DNA of 8,506 bases from an uncultured Oscillibacter sp. (GCA_900770295.1 CAAGJQ010000142.1:1-8506), one strand, 5' to 3'; positions 1-6,356 are shown, counted from the first letter of the stretch. Notes: generated by a model from the letters alone, not told the origin. Made by a program: numbers and translations.

Positions 1-32
1 AGGTGCACGCCGCTTTCCGGCGGAACATTGCC

Positions 33-83
33 ATTATACAAGACTTCATTCCGTTTGTCAAGCACTTTTTTCAGAAGTTTTTT
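33..83 (-). promoter_or_regulatory. Strong leftward sigma-A promoter with UP-like A-tracts, rrn-type
   Basis: Read on the minus strand, a perfect -35 TTGACA (56-61) is separated by exactly 17 bp from a perfect -10 TATAAT (33-38). Transcription would start near position 26 and leave the window leftward. Two runs of six A (minus strand; 66-71 and 78-83) lie just upstream of the -35, where UP elements contact the RNA polymerase alpha subunit. The visible leader carries a small CCGC/GCGG hairpin and ends in CACCT at the window edge. Perfect hexamers plus A-tracts are typical of stable-RNA operons, so a ribosomal RNA operon is my best guess, but its gene is not visible. A tRNA or ribosomal-protein operon is the alternative. 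Confidence 0.85.
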
Positions 84-236
84 GACTCGCGGTCCGTTTT
101 GTATCAGATGCAACTTTTTAGGATTACCACTTTCAGAAGCTCTTGTCAAGTACTTTCTTCACAGAAGTTTCAACTGACCTTCACTTTCCTTCAGAAGCAG
201 CTCCCCTTAAGTTACCACCTTCAGGCTCGCTGTCAG
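62..236 (-). repeat. Two degenerate ~88-bp tandem copies of the promoter-upstream region
   Basis: On the minus strand the block between two TTGACA-like hexamers is repeated. -35-like hexamers sit at 56-61 (TTGACA), 144-149 (TTGACA) and 231-236 (CTGACA), 88 and 87 bp apart. Shared words include AACTTCTG followed by an AAAGT(G/A)C block just before the hexamer, and CTGAA(A/G)GTGGTAA just after it. By eye the two copies match at roughly two thirds of positions with a few small gaps. The upstream copies keep a good -35 but have no good -10 at 16-18 bp, so they look like decayed or auxiliary promoters. They could also act as extra polymerase- or factor-binding sites. Confidence 0.7.
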
Positions 237-265
237 CCACTACTCACCGCGCCGACAGCTTTGTT

Positions 266-294
266 AGAATACCAAATCTGCCGGCAAAAATCAA
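266..294 (-). promoter_or_regulatory. Upstream leftward promoter candidate
   Basis: The minus strand has TTGATT (289-294), a 17-bp spacer and TATTCT (266-271), each matching consensus at four of six bases. It points in the same direction as the strong promoter at 33-61 and would add a second start about 230 bp further upstream. It could equally be a chance match at the edge of an AT-rich region. Confidence 0.4.
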
Positions 295-497
295 CACCTC
301 AGCTTACGGTTTGTTTATTTTTCCAATCGTTTTCTTTTTCTCTTCCACATTTTGGGTTTTGCCCCATTTATCTACTAATATTTTAATATTTATTATAAGT
401 ATTCCTTATTTATTCTTTTTCTCTTTACAGCGGTCTTTCGTCATTTTTACTTTTCTGATGTTTCAGACATTTCCCCTGTTTATTCCTCTCCTCATTA
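295..497. other. AT-rich intergenic region, no gene seen
   Basis: This is a strongly AT-rich, pyrimidine-rich (plus strand) stretch between the tetR stop codon and the leftward promoter array. Reading frames cross it, but they give low-complexity Phe/Ser/Leu-rich peptides without a recognisable domain or convincing ribosome binding site. There is a short AATATT inverted repeat near 375-388 and a 4-bp TGGG/CCCA hairpin near 354-366, neither with a following T-run. I see no clear terminator for tetR here, so tetR transcription may run towards the promoter array. Confidence 0.6.
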
Positions 498-1085
498 TTA
501 TATACTATTATTTGTTTTCTCCCTGTACTCGTTCAGATTCCGCAGCATAAGCGGAACATTTCCGCGGATGGCCGACCGGAATTTCCGCAAGAGTTCTTCT
601 GTAACTTGATTTTGGCCGTTATCAATCCACTCTGTGATAATGCCCTCCGCCGATAAAGTCAGGATTTTCGTCACATACTCCATGTCATCCTCCGGCGCTT
701 CCGGATTCATCTCCTCCGCCTGCACCTGAACCAGCCGGAATACATAGGGGCTCAAAATCCGCCGGATACAATCAGCTATCGTTTTGTGGCTGACGGAATA
801 GTAGATATTTCTCACCACTGTCCGATTCTCCTGCAGGAATGCCATCAGAACGCAAATACAGTCTCCCCAATCACTGTAGTCTGTAGTCTCGCCGAACAGG
901 TTCTCCACATCATCCCGGAGCGCCCATTCCGTCAGCGCATAGATATCGTGAAAATGATAGTAAAACGTCTGACGGTTCACCCCACAGTCCGCAACGATAT
1001 CTTTGACCGTGATCTTGTCCAGATTCTTTTTGGACAGGAGTTTTTTCAAAGACTCCGCCAATGCCCGCTTGGTGGTGAGTGACAT
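498..1085 (-). CDS. TetR/AcrR-family transcriptional regulator
   Basis: This is a 195-residue DNA-binding regulator of normal TetR length. The helix-turn-helix lies at residues 26-48 (TVKDIVADCGVNRQTFYYHF), the family's most conserved region. The C-terminal ligand/dimerisation half contains the motif AEGIITEWIDNG (146-157), as in the DhaS-like TetR subgroup. The ATG at 1085 is preceded by GGGAGG (1092-1097) with 6 bp spacing, which settles the start. It lies 86 bp downstream of dpaB on the same strand but has its own likely promoter. No pump or enzyme gene adjoins it, so the target is unknown; autoregulation would be usual. Its codons are visibly less GC-rich than the neighbouring genes, which hints at separate ancestry. 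Confidence 0.9.
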   Translation of the reverse strand: MSLTTKRALAESLKKLLSKKNLDKITVKDIVADCGVNRQTFYYHFHDIYALTEWALRDDVENLFGETTDYSDWGDCICVLMAFLQENRTVVRNIYYSVSHKTIADCIRRILSPYVFRLVQVQAEEMNPEAPEDDMEYVTKILTLSAEGIITEWIDNGQNQVTEELLRKFRSAIRGNVPLMLRNLNEYREKTNNSI

Positions 1086-1118
1086 ATTTTTCCTCCCATC
1101 GTCTGGATTTTTAACGAA

Positions 1119-1147
1119 ATTTTAGCATAAACAGAGCCGGCGCGCAA
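1119..1147 (-). promoter_or_regulatory. Likely tetR promoter
   Basis: The minus strand has TTGCGC (1142-1147), a 17-bp spacer and TAAAAT (1119-1124, five of six matches to TATAAT). The start would fall near 1112, giving a leader of about 27 nt that includes the GGGAGG site. The -35 lies inside the hairpin at 1132-1159, so terminator, promoter and possible operator overlap. Confidence 0.5.
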
Positions 1148-1159
1148 GCGTCGGCTCTG
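1132..1159 (-). terminator. Hairpin behind dpaB, possible terminator or operator
   Basis: This is an inverted repeat with 12-bp arms (AGAGCCG paired with CGGCTCT plus inner CGC/GCG) and a 4-nt loop. In the minus-strand RNA one pair is an A-C mismatch and the hairpin is followed by GTTTATGCT, a poor U-tract, so termination may be leaky. In the plus-strand RNA the stem is unbroken (G-U wobble) with a GCAA tetraloop, but no plus-strand gene ends here. The palindrome also overlaps the tetR -35 and could serve as an operator. Confidence 0.5.
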
Positions 1160-1171
1160 CTCCTCATGTAT

Positions 1172-1747
1172 TCAGCGCAGCAGAATGGGCTGGAGCTGTT
1201 TTCCCTGCAAGGCGGCGTCCACCGTCTCCGGCAGCTTTTCAAAATCAGCCATCAGGGAGCATGGCTTCAAAATCGCGCTGTCCTGTCCGAAGGGGACAAA
1301 ATAGTAGTTTTTCCGAACCAACAGCTCTCCAATGTTTTTCGCGCCGGCGGAGAGGCCGTCGTTGCTGGCCATGGCGATCACCACCGGTCTGCCATTCCGC
1401 AGATGCGCTTTTGCGGCCATAGTGACGGTGCTGTCTGTGATGCCGGCCGCCAGCTTCGCGATGGTATTACCTGTGGCCGGCGCGATGACCAGCACATCCA
1501 GCAGCCCCTTTGGGCCGATGGGCTCCACCGACGGGATGTCGCACAGGACTTCCCTGCCTGTCAGCTCCTCCATTTTTTCCAGCAGATCATCCGAAGTCCC
1601 GAACCGCGTGTCTGTAAACGCCGTGTTCTCGGAGGCGATGGGAATGACCGTCTCATAGAGCTCCGTCATTTTCTTCAGTGCGCCCAGAACCTTTCCATGT
1701 GTACAGAAGGACCCGCACATTGCGAATCCGATCCGTTCCTGCCTCAT
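1172..1747 (-). CDS. dpaB: Dipicolinate synthase subunit B
   Basis: A 191-residue flavoprotein-like subunit (SpoVFB; about 200 residues in Bacillus) that with DpaA oxidises dihydrodipicolinate, the diaminopimelate-pathway intermediate, to dipicolinic acid in the mother cell during sporulation. Dipicolinate then fills the spore core as its calcium chelate. The family's central motif is present, ATGNTIAKLAAGITDSTVTM (residues 91-110), followed by AMASNDGLSAGAKNIG (125-140). The N-terminus, RIGFAMCGSFCTHGKVL, is also typical. The ATG at 1747 overlaps the dpaA stop in an ATGA arrangement and has GGGGGAG just upstream, so the two subunits are translationally coupled. An open frame extends further upstream, but that part only shadows dpaA and was excluded. 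Confidence 0.93.
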   Translation of the reverse strand: MRQERIGFAMCGSFCTHGKVLGALKKMTELYETVIPIASENTAFTDTRFGTSDDLLEKMEELTGREVLCDIPSVEPIGPKGLLDVLVIAPATGNTIAKLAAGITDSTVTMAAKAHLRNGRPVVIAMASNDGLSAGAKNIGELLVRKNYYFVPFGQDSAILKPCSLMADFEKLPETVDAALQGKQLQPILLR

Positions 1748-2595
1748 ACAGGCTCCCCCTGTTCTTCCAAGATGTAATAGACCGCGTCCCGGATGACCGC
1801 CGCCGCGGTGCGGGGCACCAGCCGCCCCGGCAGAGACCGGGCCCACACGCTTTTCAGGCCCAGCTTTTCCGCCGCTGTCTGATCGATCCCCTGAATGGAA
1901 GCCAGATCGATGCAGACGCAGTCCCCCGGAAGCTGCCGCAGAAGCGGTCCATCCAAGATCAAAGAAGGGATGGTATTGAACACAACGCCAAACGGCGCCA
2001 GATTTCCGTCCAGATCCTGGGTCTCCAGCGCCCGCCAGCCGTAGGCGCGGATCCAGGACAGGTCCCCCGGTTTGCGGGCGGTGGCGGTCACCCGGGCCCC
2101 CAGGCCGTGGAGCCTGTTGCTGAGCAGTTTTCCGATCCGGCCGAAGCCCAGCACCAGGCATTCCATCCCCAGCAGCGTCCGATCCAGTTGCTCCATCGCC
2201 ACTTGGACCGCCGCCTCCGCCGTGGCGGCGGCGTTGGCCACTGTCAGCTCCTCCCGCTGGAAATAGTCCACCAGCGTCAATCCGCAGTCCCGGGCCTCCC
2301 ATCTCTGGGCGGCCTTCACCTGTCCCGCCAGCACCAGCTGGTCTGGCCGCAGGCGGCGGAACAGGTCACTGGTGGGGACAGGGCCCTCCTCGCAGTTCAG
2401 GACGCCATCTCCCTTGCACAGCGGCAGCGGCAGGATCACCGTCCCCGCCTCCGCCGCATGATCCAGCGTTCCCTCCCCGCCCGGTTTCCAGCCTTCCAGT
2501 CCATAAGTACATACGGTATGTCCGTCCGCCGCCAGCAGACGGGCCAGCTCAGCCTGCCGTCTGTCGCCGCCAATCACGCCAAAGGTTTTTTTCAC
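1744..2595 (-). CDS. dpaA: Dipicolinate synthase subunit A
   Basis: A 283-residue NAD(P)-binding subunit (SpoVFA) of dipicolinate synthase, close to the usual family length. The N-terminal domain begins FGVIGGDRRQAELARLLAADG (5-25), the characteristic DpaA start. The central NAEAA-like segment NAAATAEAAVQVAM (121-134) precedes a Rossmann fold with VLGFGRIGKLLSNRL (148-162). The C-terminus has ARSLPGRLVPRTAAAVIRDAV (252-272), matching the SLPG-x-x-x-P-x-T region of the family. The start is GTG (2593-2595), with a G-rich Shine-Dalgarno (GAGGGGGG) about 7 bp upstream. The nearby ATG is out of frame. Unlike the Bacillus operon, no asd, dapG or dapA follows. Late mother-cell (SigK) control is expected from the family. 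Confidence 0.93.
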   Translation of the reverse strand: MKKTFGVIGGDRRQAELARLLAADGHTVCTYGLEGWKPGGEGTLDHAAEAGTVILPLPLCKGDGVLNCEEGPVPTSDLFRRLRPDQLVLAGQVKAAQRWEARDCGLTLVDYFQREELTVANAAATAEAAVQVAMEQLDRTLLGMECLVLGFGRIGKLLSNRLHGLGARVTATARKPGDLSWIRAYGWRALETQDLDGNLAPFGVVFNTIPSLILDGPLLRQLPGDCVCIDLASIQGIDQTAAEKLGLKSVWARSLPGRLVPRTAAAVIRDAVYYILEEQGEPV

Positions 2596-2614
2596 CCGGC
2601 ATCCCCCCTCACCT

Positions 2615-2642
2615 CATGGTATGGCGGGTCCCGGTCCGTGGT
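2615..2642 (-). promoter_or_regulatory. Possible SigK-like promoter for dpaA
   Basis: The minus strand has CATACCATG (2615-2623), close to the mother-cell SigK -10 pattern CATANNNTA (last base differs). An AC dinucleotide lies 17 bp upstream (2641-2642) at the -35 position. The start would be near 2608, leaving a leader of only about 13 nt that would begin within the Shine-Dalgarno region, so this is a weak call made mainly because dpaA is SigK-controlled in known sporeformers. Confidence 0.22.
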
Positions 2643-2644
2643 GA

Positions 2645-2673
2645 TTGCCTTTTCCGTCCAACCGTGCTAAGAT
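2645..2673 (+). promoter_or_regulatory. Likely promoter of the HAD–HD operon
   Basis: TTGCCT (2645-2650), a 17-bp spacer and TAAGAT (2668-2673) match the vegetative consensus at four of six bases each. The start would be near 2680, leaving about 23 nt that include AAAGGAA (2688-2694), 8 bp before the ATG at 2703. It lies back to back with the dpaA upstream region. Confidence 0.5.
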
Positions 2674-2702
2674 GAGGTATCTCCCCGAAAGGAATTTCTT
2701 CC

Positions 2703-3386
2703 ATGAACTATCGATACCTGCTTTTCGACGCCGATGACACGCTGTTCGACTTTTCCCAGGCGGATGCCCGGGCGTTTTCCGCCATGTGCCATCTCCACGA
2801 CGTGCCCAATACTCCGGAAAACCGGGAGCTGTACCACGCCATCAACGCCGAGCTGTGGGGTGCCTTTGACCGGCGGGAGGTGTCCAAGGATTTTGTGACG
2901 CTGGAGCGGTATGTGCGGTTCTTCCGGGCGCTGGGCCTGGACCGTGACCCCGTCCAGGCCAACCGGGATTATCTGGACGCCCTGGGCAGCAAGGTCTTTC
3001 CCCTGCCCCATGCGGAGGAGGTCTGCCGTATCCTGTTTGAACGCGGGCATCAGCTCTATATTGTCACGAACGCCGTGGCCTCCGTCCAGCGGCGGCGTCT
3101 GCGGGGCAGCGTCTTTGCCGAATGGTTCACCGACGCCTTCATCTCCGAGGAGGCCGGCGCCTCCAAGCCGGACACGGCCTACTACGACTATGTGCGCCGC
3201 CGCGTCCCCGGCATCACAGCGGCCAACGCCCTGGTCATCGGCGACTCTTTGGCCACGGACATTCTGGGCGCCAACAACGCGGGCCTGCCCTGCTGCTGGT
3301 TCAATCCCGGCAAAAAGCCCCGCCCGGAAGGGCTGCGAATCGATTACGAGATCACCGACCTGCGGGAGCTGCTGTCCATTGTCTGA
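2703..3386 (+). CDS. yjjG: YjjG/YfnB-type HAD-family nucleotidase
   Basis: A 227-residue haloacid-dehalogenase-superfamily phosphatase, subfamily IA. All four catalytic motifs are present: DADDT (9-13; nucleophile Asp9, acid/base Asp11), VTN with Thr122, Lys155 in GASKPD, and GDSLATD (180-186) with the Mg-binding aspartates. The segment GANNAGLPCCWFNP (189-202) resembles YjjG/YfnB proteins, which dephosphorylate non-canonical pyrimidine nucleotides such as 5-halogenated or oxidised dUMP. That substrate is inferred from the family, not seen here. The cytoplasmic protein is of usual length. The start ATG has AAAGGAA 8 bp upstream. The next gene follows after 14 bp, so both are probably co-transcribed. 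Another sugar- or nucleotide-phosphate HAD phosphatase is the alternative. Confidence 0.85.
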   Translation: MNYRYLLFDADDTLFDFSQADARAFSAMCHLHDVPNTPENRELYHAINAELWGAFDRREVSKDFVTLERYVRFFRALGLDRDPVQANRDYLDALGSKVFPLPHAEEVCRILFERGHQLYIVTNAVASVQRRRLRGSVFAEWFTDAFISEEAGASKPDTAYYDYVRRRVPGITAANALVIGDSLATDILGANNAGLPCCWFNPGKKPRPEGLRIDYEITDLRELLSIV

Positions 3387-3400
3387 AGGAGGATGTTTTG

Positions 3401-3904
3401 ATGGAGTATCCAATGGAAGCCGTTATAAACGCCATGATCGCCTATGACGCGGGTGATCCCATGCGTATCCACCACTTTCTGAAGGTCCACGCCTTTGCCC
3501 GGCTCATCGGGCAGGGAGAGCGGCTGGACCCCCACACGCAGTTTACGCTCGAGACCGCCGCCGTGGTCCACGACATCGGCATCCACAGAGCCGAGGCCGT
3601 ATACGGCAGCAGCCACGGCAAGTATCAGGAGAAGTTGGGCCCCGCCGAGGCAGAGGCGCTTCTCACAGGCCTGGACTGGCCCCAGGGTGTCATTGAGCGG
3701 GTCATGTATCTGGTGGGACATCACCACACCTACGACCATATAGACGGTCCGGACTATCAAATCCTGGTGGAAGCGGATTTTCTGGTCAACCTGTACGAGG
3801 ACGCTATCTCCGAGGACGGACAGAAGCACGCCTATGAGCGCATTTTCCGGACAGAGACAGGCAAGCGGCTGTGCCGGGAGCTGTATCCGGCTGTCAGCAG
3901 ATAA
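3401..3904 (+). CDS. Small HD-domain phosphohydrolase
   Basis: A 167-residue soluble HD-superfamily protein. Metal-binding residues appear in the expected order: His30 (HHFLKVHAFA), His57-Asp58 (AAVVHDIG), the HHH at 107-109 (VGHHHTYDHI) and Asp126 (EADFLVN). Such proteins hydrolyse phosphate esters, often nucleotides, but the substrate cannot be read from the sequence. The ATG at 3401 has a near-perfect AAGGAGG (3386-3392) 8 bp upstream, which overlaps the last base of the nucleotidase stop codon. The frame stays open further upstream but shadows the previous gene. Pairing with a nucleotidase suggests nucleotide clean-up or salvage. The stop codon abuts a strong terminator. Confidence 0.85.
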   Translation: MEYPMEAVINAMIAYDAGDPMRIHHFLKVHAFARLIGQGERLDPHTQFTLETAAVVHDIGIHRAEAVYGSSHGKYQEKLGPAEAEALLTGLDWPQGVIERVMYLVGHHHTYDHIDGPDYQILVEADFLVNLYEDAISEDGQKHAYERIFRTETGKRLCRELYPAVSR

Positions 3905-3950
3905 AAACGTGTCAGGGCTTTTATGGGAAGTCCTGACACGTTTTCTTATG
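3904..3950. terminator. Bidirectional intrinsic terminator between convergent genes
   Basis: A long inverted repeat pairs 3904-3920 with 3928-3944, built on AAAACGTGTCAGG/CCTGACACGTTTT and extended inward through one G-U pair, with a 7-nt loop. On the plus strand it ends in TTTTCTTAT; on the minus strand in TTTTTAT. It sits exactly between the convergent stops of the small HD gene (3904) and the large HD gene (3946), and would end both transcripts. Confidence 0.93.
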
Positions 3951-4980
3951 TTCCGCTCAGCCACTGGGAGAAATTCAGTGTTTGAAATGCCTCCATCTCC
4001 CGCCGGACTCCGGCGTCCCATCGGGACACGCGGCCAAGTCCCGGGACCAGCGGATCGATCCACCGCTTCTTGGCGTTGACACGGATCCAGCAACCGTTCG
4101 GGGGCCGCTCCTCGCTCCGCAGGACGCGGGAATAGCTTCGGAACCGCCCCCAAGCGTCCCCGCAGACCGGGTCGGCGTTTAATTTTTCGATGACCGCCGG
4201 CTCCGTCTCCCACAGGTCCCGGTGTGTAAGGACACCCCGCTCCAGTGCCAGCCGCAGAAGGTCCGCCAGGGCCTGCATGGCGAACCGGTCCTCGTCCGCC
4301 ACGTAGACCCGGGAGTTCCGCAGGGCGGCCATGACAAAGGCCGACGCCGTCTCCGGTGTCCGGAACACCAGCTCCGGCCGTCCGGTCTCGTCCCGGCCCA
4401 CCGTCAGGTCCTCATAAAACGCGGCGATCTCTCCTCTCCCGGCGAAGCCGTAGTTCAGCAGATTGCCCAGTGTGTATTCCAGCCGGTCCGCCGACAGGGC
4501 GGGGGCGTCGTTGTCCGCGATGGGATAGATGTGGTAATCCGCCACCTGCTCCACGGTCAGCCCGTGGGCGTTCAGCAGGTTATACAGCCGCCGGTCCCCG
4601 GCGATCCGCTCCGCCGTGCCGCTCTCCGTGGACTCCTGCCGCAGGTGGTCGCCGTTGAGGAAGTCCACCACATGGGCAAACACCGGCGTGGCGATGTCGT
4701 GAAACAGGCCCGCCAAAGCCTGCTTTTCATCTCCGGTGAAATGCCAGATGATGAGCGCCGTGCCCACGCTGTGGTCGAACCGGGAATAGGGGCCGATTTT
4801 TGCAAATCGCGGAAATTGGGTATACTCACATCCGCAGTTCATCCCCACCTCCCGCAGTCTTGCCACAGACGGTGCCGCCGCGAACTGCCGGAGAAAGGTT
4901 GGGATCTCTTTATGATAGATGGTCCACAGCGTCCGCACACCGTTTGCCGGTTCTATCGCTGTCTCTCGTTCCATGCGCAT
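3946..4980 (-). CDS. HD-superfamily phosphohydrolase (dGTPase/COG1078-like)
   Basis: A 344-residue protein with an HD domain near its N-terminus. RFDHSVGTALI (residues 68-78, His70), LFHDIATPVFAHVVDF (92-107, His94-Asp95) and SADRLEYTLGNLLNYG (163-178, Asp165) give the H...HD...D metal site in the arrangement seen in dGTPase and related nucleotide phosphohydrolases. Substrate is unknown; a nucleotide is an inference. The chosen ATG (4978-4980) lies 4 bp after the cca stop and has only a weak purine-rich site (GAAAGAG), so translation may depend on coupling to cca. A start 22 codons upstream would overlap cca by 62 bp and is unlikely; a second ATG two codons downstream is possible. It is the second gene of the cca operon and ends at the shared terminator. 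Confidence 0.85.
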   Translation of the reverse strand: MRMERETAIEPANGVRTLWTIYHKEIPTFLRQFAAAPSVARLREVGMNCGCEYTQFPRFAKIGPYSRFDHSVGTALIIWHFTGDEKQALAGLFHDIATPVFAHVVDFLNGDHLRQESTESGTAERIAGDRRLYNLLNAHGLTVEQVADYHIYPIADNDAPALSADRLEYTLGNLLNYGFAGRGEIAAFYEDLTVGRDETGRPELVFRTPETASAFVMAALRNSRVYVADEDRFAMQALADLLRLALERGVLTHRDLWETEPAVIEKLNADPVCGDAWGRFRSYSRVLRSEERPPNGCWIRVNAKKRWIDPLVPGLGRVSRWDAGVRREMEAFQTLNFSQWLSGT

Positions 4981-4984
4981 GATG

Positions 4985-6307
4985 TCAGCTCTTTCTCTTT
5001 CTGATCCATTCCAGCAGGGCGCTCCGCTCATTGGGCAGCTCTCCATCCACCACCTGGTCCAGCAGTTCGGACAGTGTCTGCCCCACCGTCGGGCCGGAGA
5101 GGCCCAGCTCCATCAGGTCCCGGCCGTTTACCGACAGTTGCTTTAGAGAAACGCAGGCGTTTTCCGCCAGCAGCTTCTCCATGATGGTCTCCGCCCTGTC
5201 GATCTCCGCCTGTGTGTCCCGGAACTCCGGTGCCTGGGCCAGATTGTCCGCCCGCTTCACGGCGATGAGCCGCCGCAGGTCCTCCTCCCCCAGCGCCCGC
5301 AGAGCCCGGCGGAGCCCCCGTTCCGTCCGGGAGATATCCCGGTCATGCCACGCCACCAGCCGCACCACTGTCTCCCGGAACGCCGTCCCGCATTTCAGGC
5401 GGCGGAGCATCCCGTCCGCCAGGTCCCGGCTGACCTCCGGATGGCCGTAAAAGTGACCGCTTCCCTTTTCATCCACCGTGAAGCAGGCCGGTTTTCCGAT
5501 ATCATGGAGCAGCATGGCGCAGCGCAGGACCGGGTCCGCCGGCACCGCCTCCAGAGCGTGGAGCGTGTGCTCCCAGACGTCGTAGCAGTGGTGCCGGTTC
5601 CGCTGGTCAAAGCCCACCATGGGCAGCAGCTCCGGCCAGAACACGCCGGTCACATCCACAAACTCCCGCAGCACCTCCGCCGCATGTCTGCCGCACAGCA
5701 GCTTGAAGAGCTCCACCTGAATCCGCTCAGCGGCAATATCCCGCAGGAGCTCCCCGTGACGGTGAATGCTCACCCCCGTGGCCGGATCGACGGAAAAGCC
5801 CAGCACCGCCGCGAACCGCAGTCCCCGCAGAATGCGCAGGGCATCCTCCTCAAAGCGGCGGTCCGGGTCTCCCACGCAGCGCAGGACGCCCCGCTCCAGG
5901 TCCTTTCGTCCGCTGAAGGGGTCCCGCAGATTTCCCCGGAGGTCCAGCGCCATGGCGTTGACCGTGAAATCCCGCCGCGCCAGGTCCTCCTCCAGAGAGC
6001 GGGTGAATGTGACATGATCCGGCCGCCGGTGGTCGTGGTATTCGCCGTCCACCCGATAGGTGGTGATCTCCACCGTCTGGTGCGCCACGCGGACCGTCAC
6101 CGTGCCGTGCTGTAATCCCGTGGGAAAGGCGCGGTCTCCGAAAACAGCCATGGTCTCCTCCGGCAGGGCGTTGGTGGTCACATCCCAGTCTCCGGGGTGT
6201 CTGCCCAGCAGCGTATCCCGCACGCAGCCGCCCACGCACCAGGCCTCGTACCCGGCGCCCTCCAGTGCCGTCAGCACCTGTCCCACGATTTCCGGCATAT
6301 CCGTCAT
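4985..6307 (-). CDS. cca: CCA tRNA nucleotidyltransferase
   Basis: A 440-residue class II enzyme that adds or repairs the 3' CCA end of tRNAs using CTP and ATP. The nucleotidyltransferase core is clear: CVGGCVRDTLLG (24-35), the catalytic DWD at 40-42 (GDWDVTTNA), RRDFTVNAMALD (111-122), and the nucleotide-selecting segment EEDALRILRGLRFA (153-166). A C-terminal HD domain has HTLHALE and MLLHDIGKPACF (265-276, His268-Asp269), then HFYGHPEVS, as in many bacterial CCA enzymes where HD adds phosphatase activity. The ATG at 6307 follows GGGGTGAAACG, a good ribosome binding site. A start 13 codons upstream lacks such a site and would lie at or before the likely transcription start. It is the first gene of a two-gene operon. 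Confidence 0.95.
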   Translation of the reverse strand: MTDMPEIVGQVLTALEGAGYEAWCVGGCVRDTLLGRHPGDWDVTTNALPEETMAVFGDRAFPTGLQHGTVTVRVAHQTVEITTYRVDGEYHDHRRPDHVTFTRSLEEDLARRDFTVNAMALDLRGNLRDPFSGRKDLERGVLRCVGDPDRRFEEDALRILRGLRFAAVLGFSVDPATGVSIHRHGELLRDIAAERIQVELFKLLCGRHAAEVLREFVDVTGVFWPELLPMVGFDQRNRHHCYDVWEHTLHALEAVPADPVLRCAMLLHDIGKPACFTVDEKGSGHFYGHPEVSRDLADGMLRRLKCGTAFRETVVRLVAWHDRDISRTERGLRRALRALGEEDLRRLIAVKRADNLAQAPEFRDTQAEIDRAETIMEKLLAENACVSLKQLSVNGRDLMELGLSGPTVGQTLSELLDQVVDGELPNERSALLEWIRKRKS

Positions 6308-6327
6308 CGTTTCACCCCGTTTCCCCG

Positions 6328-6356
6328 TTGCATTTCCCATTTTCATGCATTATAAT
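6328..6356 (+). promoter_or_regulatory. Likely murC promoter
   Basis: TTGCAT (6328-6333), a 17-bp spacer and a perfect TATAAT (6351-6356). The start near 6363 gives a leader of about 70 nt before murC. The -10 lies in the palindrome ATTATAAT (6349-6356), which reads as TATAAT on both strands. Confidence 0.55.

Noticed and set aside
100..240. CRISPR-like repeat array
   Set aside because: Repeats are long (~88 bp), only two degenerate copies, and contain promoter hexamers without unique spacers.
404..473. Two tiny minus-strand frames (about 7 and 12 codons) after tetR
   Set aside because: A purine-rich site precedes the first, but the peptides are too short and Lys-rich to support as genes.
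3..550. Plus-strand open frames of 127 and 135 codons
   Set aside because: Phe/Ser/Leu-rich translation of AT-rich DNA, no ribosome binding site or domain, and they run through the minus-strand promoter array and the end of tetR.
1748..2302. N-terminal extension of dpaB to 376 residues
   Set aside because: The extra part lies within dpaA in another frame and is Gly/Pro/Arg-rich shadow; the ATG at 1747 has its own ribosome binding site and gives normal DpaB length.
1678..2670. 330-codon plus-strand frame opposite dpaA/dpaB
   Set aside because: Low-quality Pro/Arg/Gln-rich peptide antisense to two well-recognised genes; produced by GC-rich third codon positions.
4222..5004. 260-codon plus-strand frame opposite the large HD gene
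   Set aside because: Antisense shadow with Arg/Pro/Val/Gln-rich composition and no motif.
6308..6346. 13-codon N-terminal extension of cca
   Set aside because: No ribosome binding site, overlaps the murC promoter, and the likely cca transcript starts close by; 6307 has GGGGTGA upstream.
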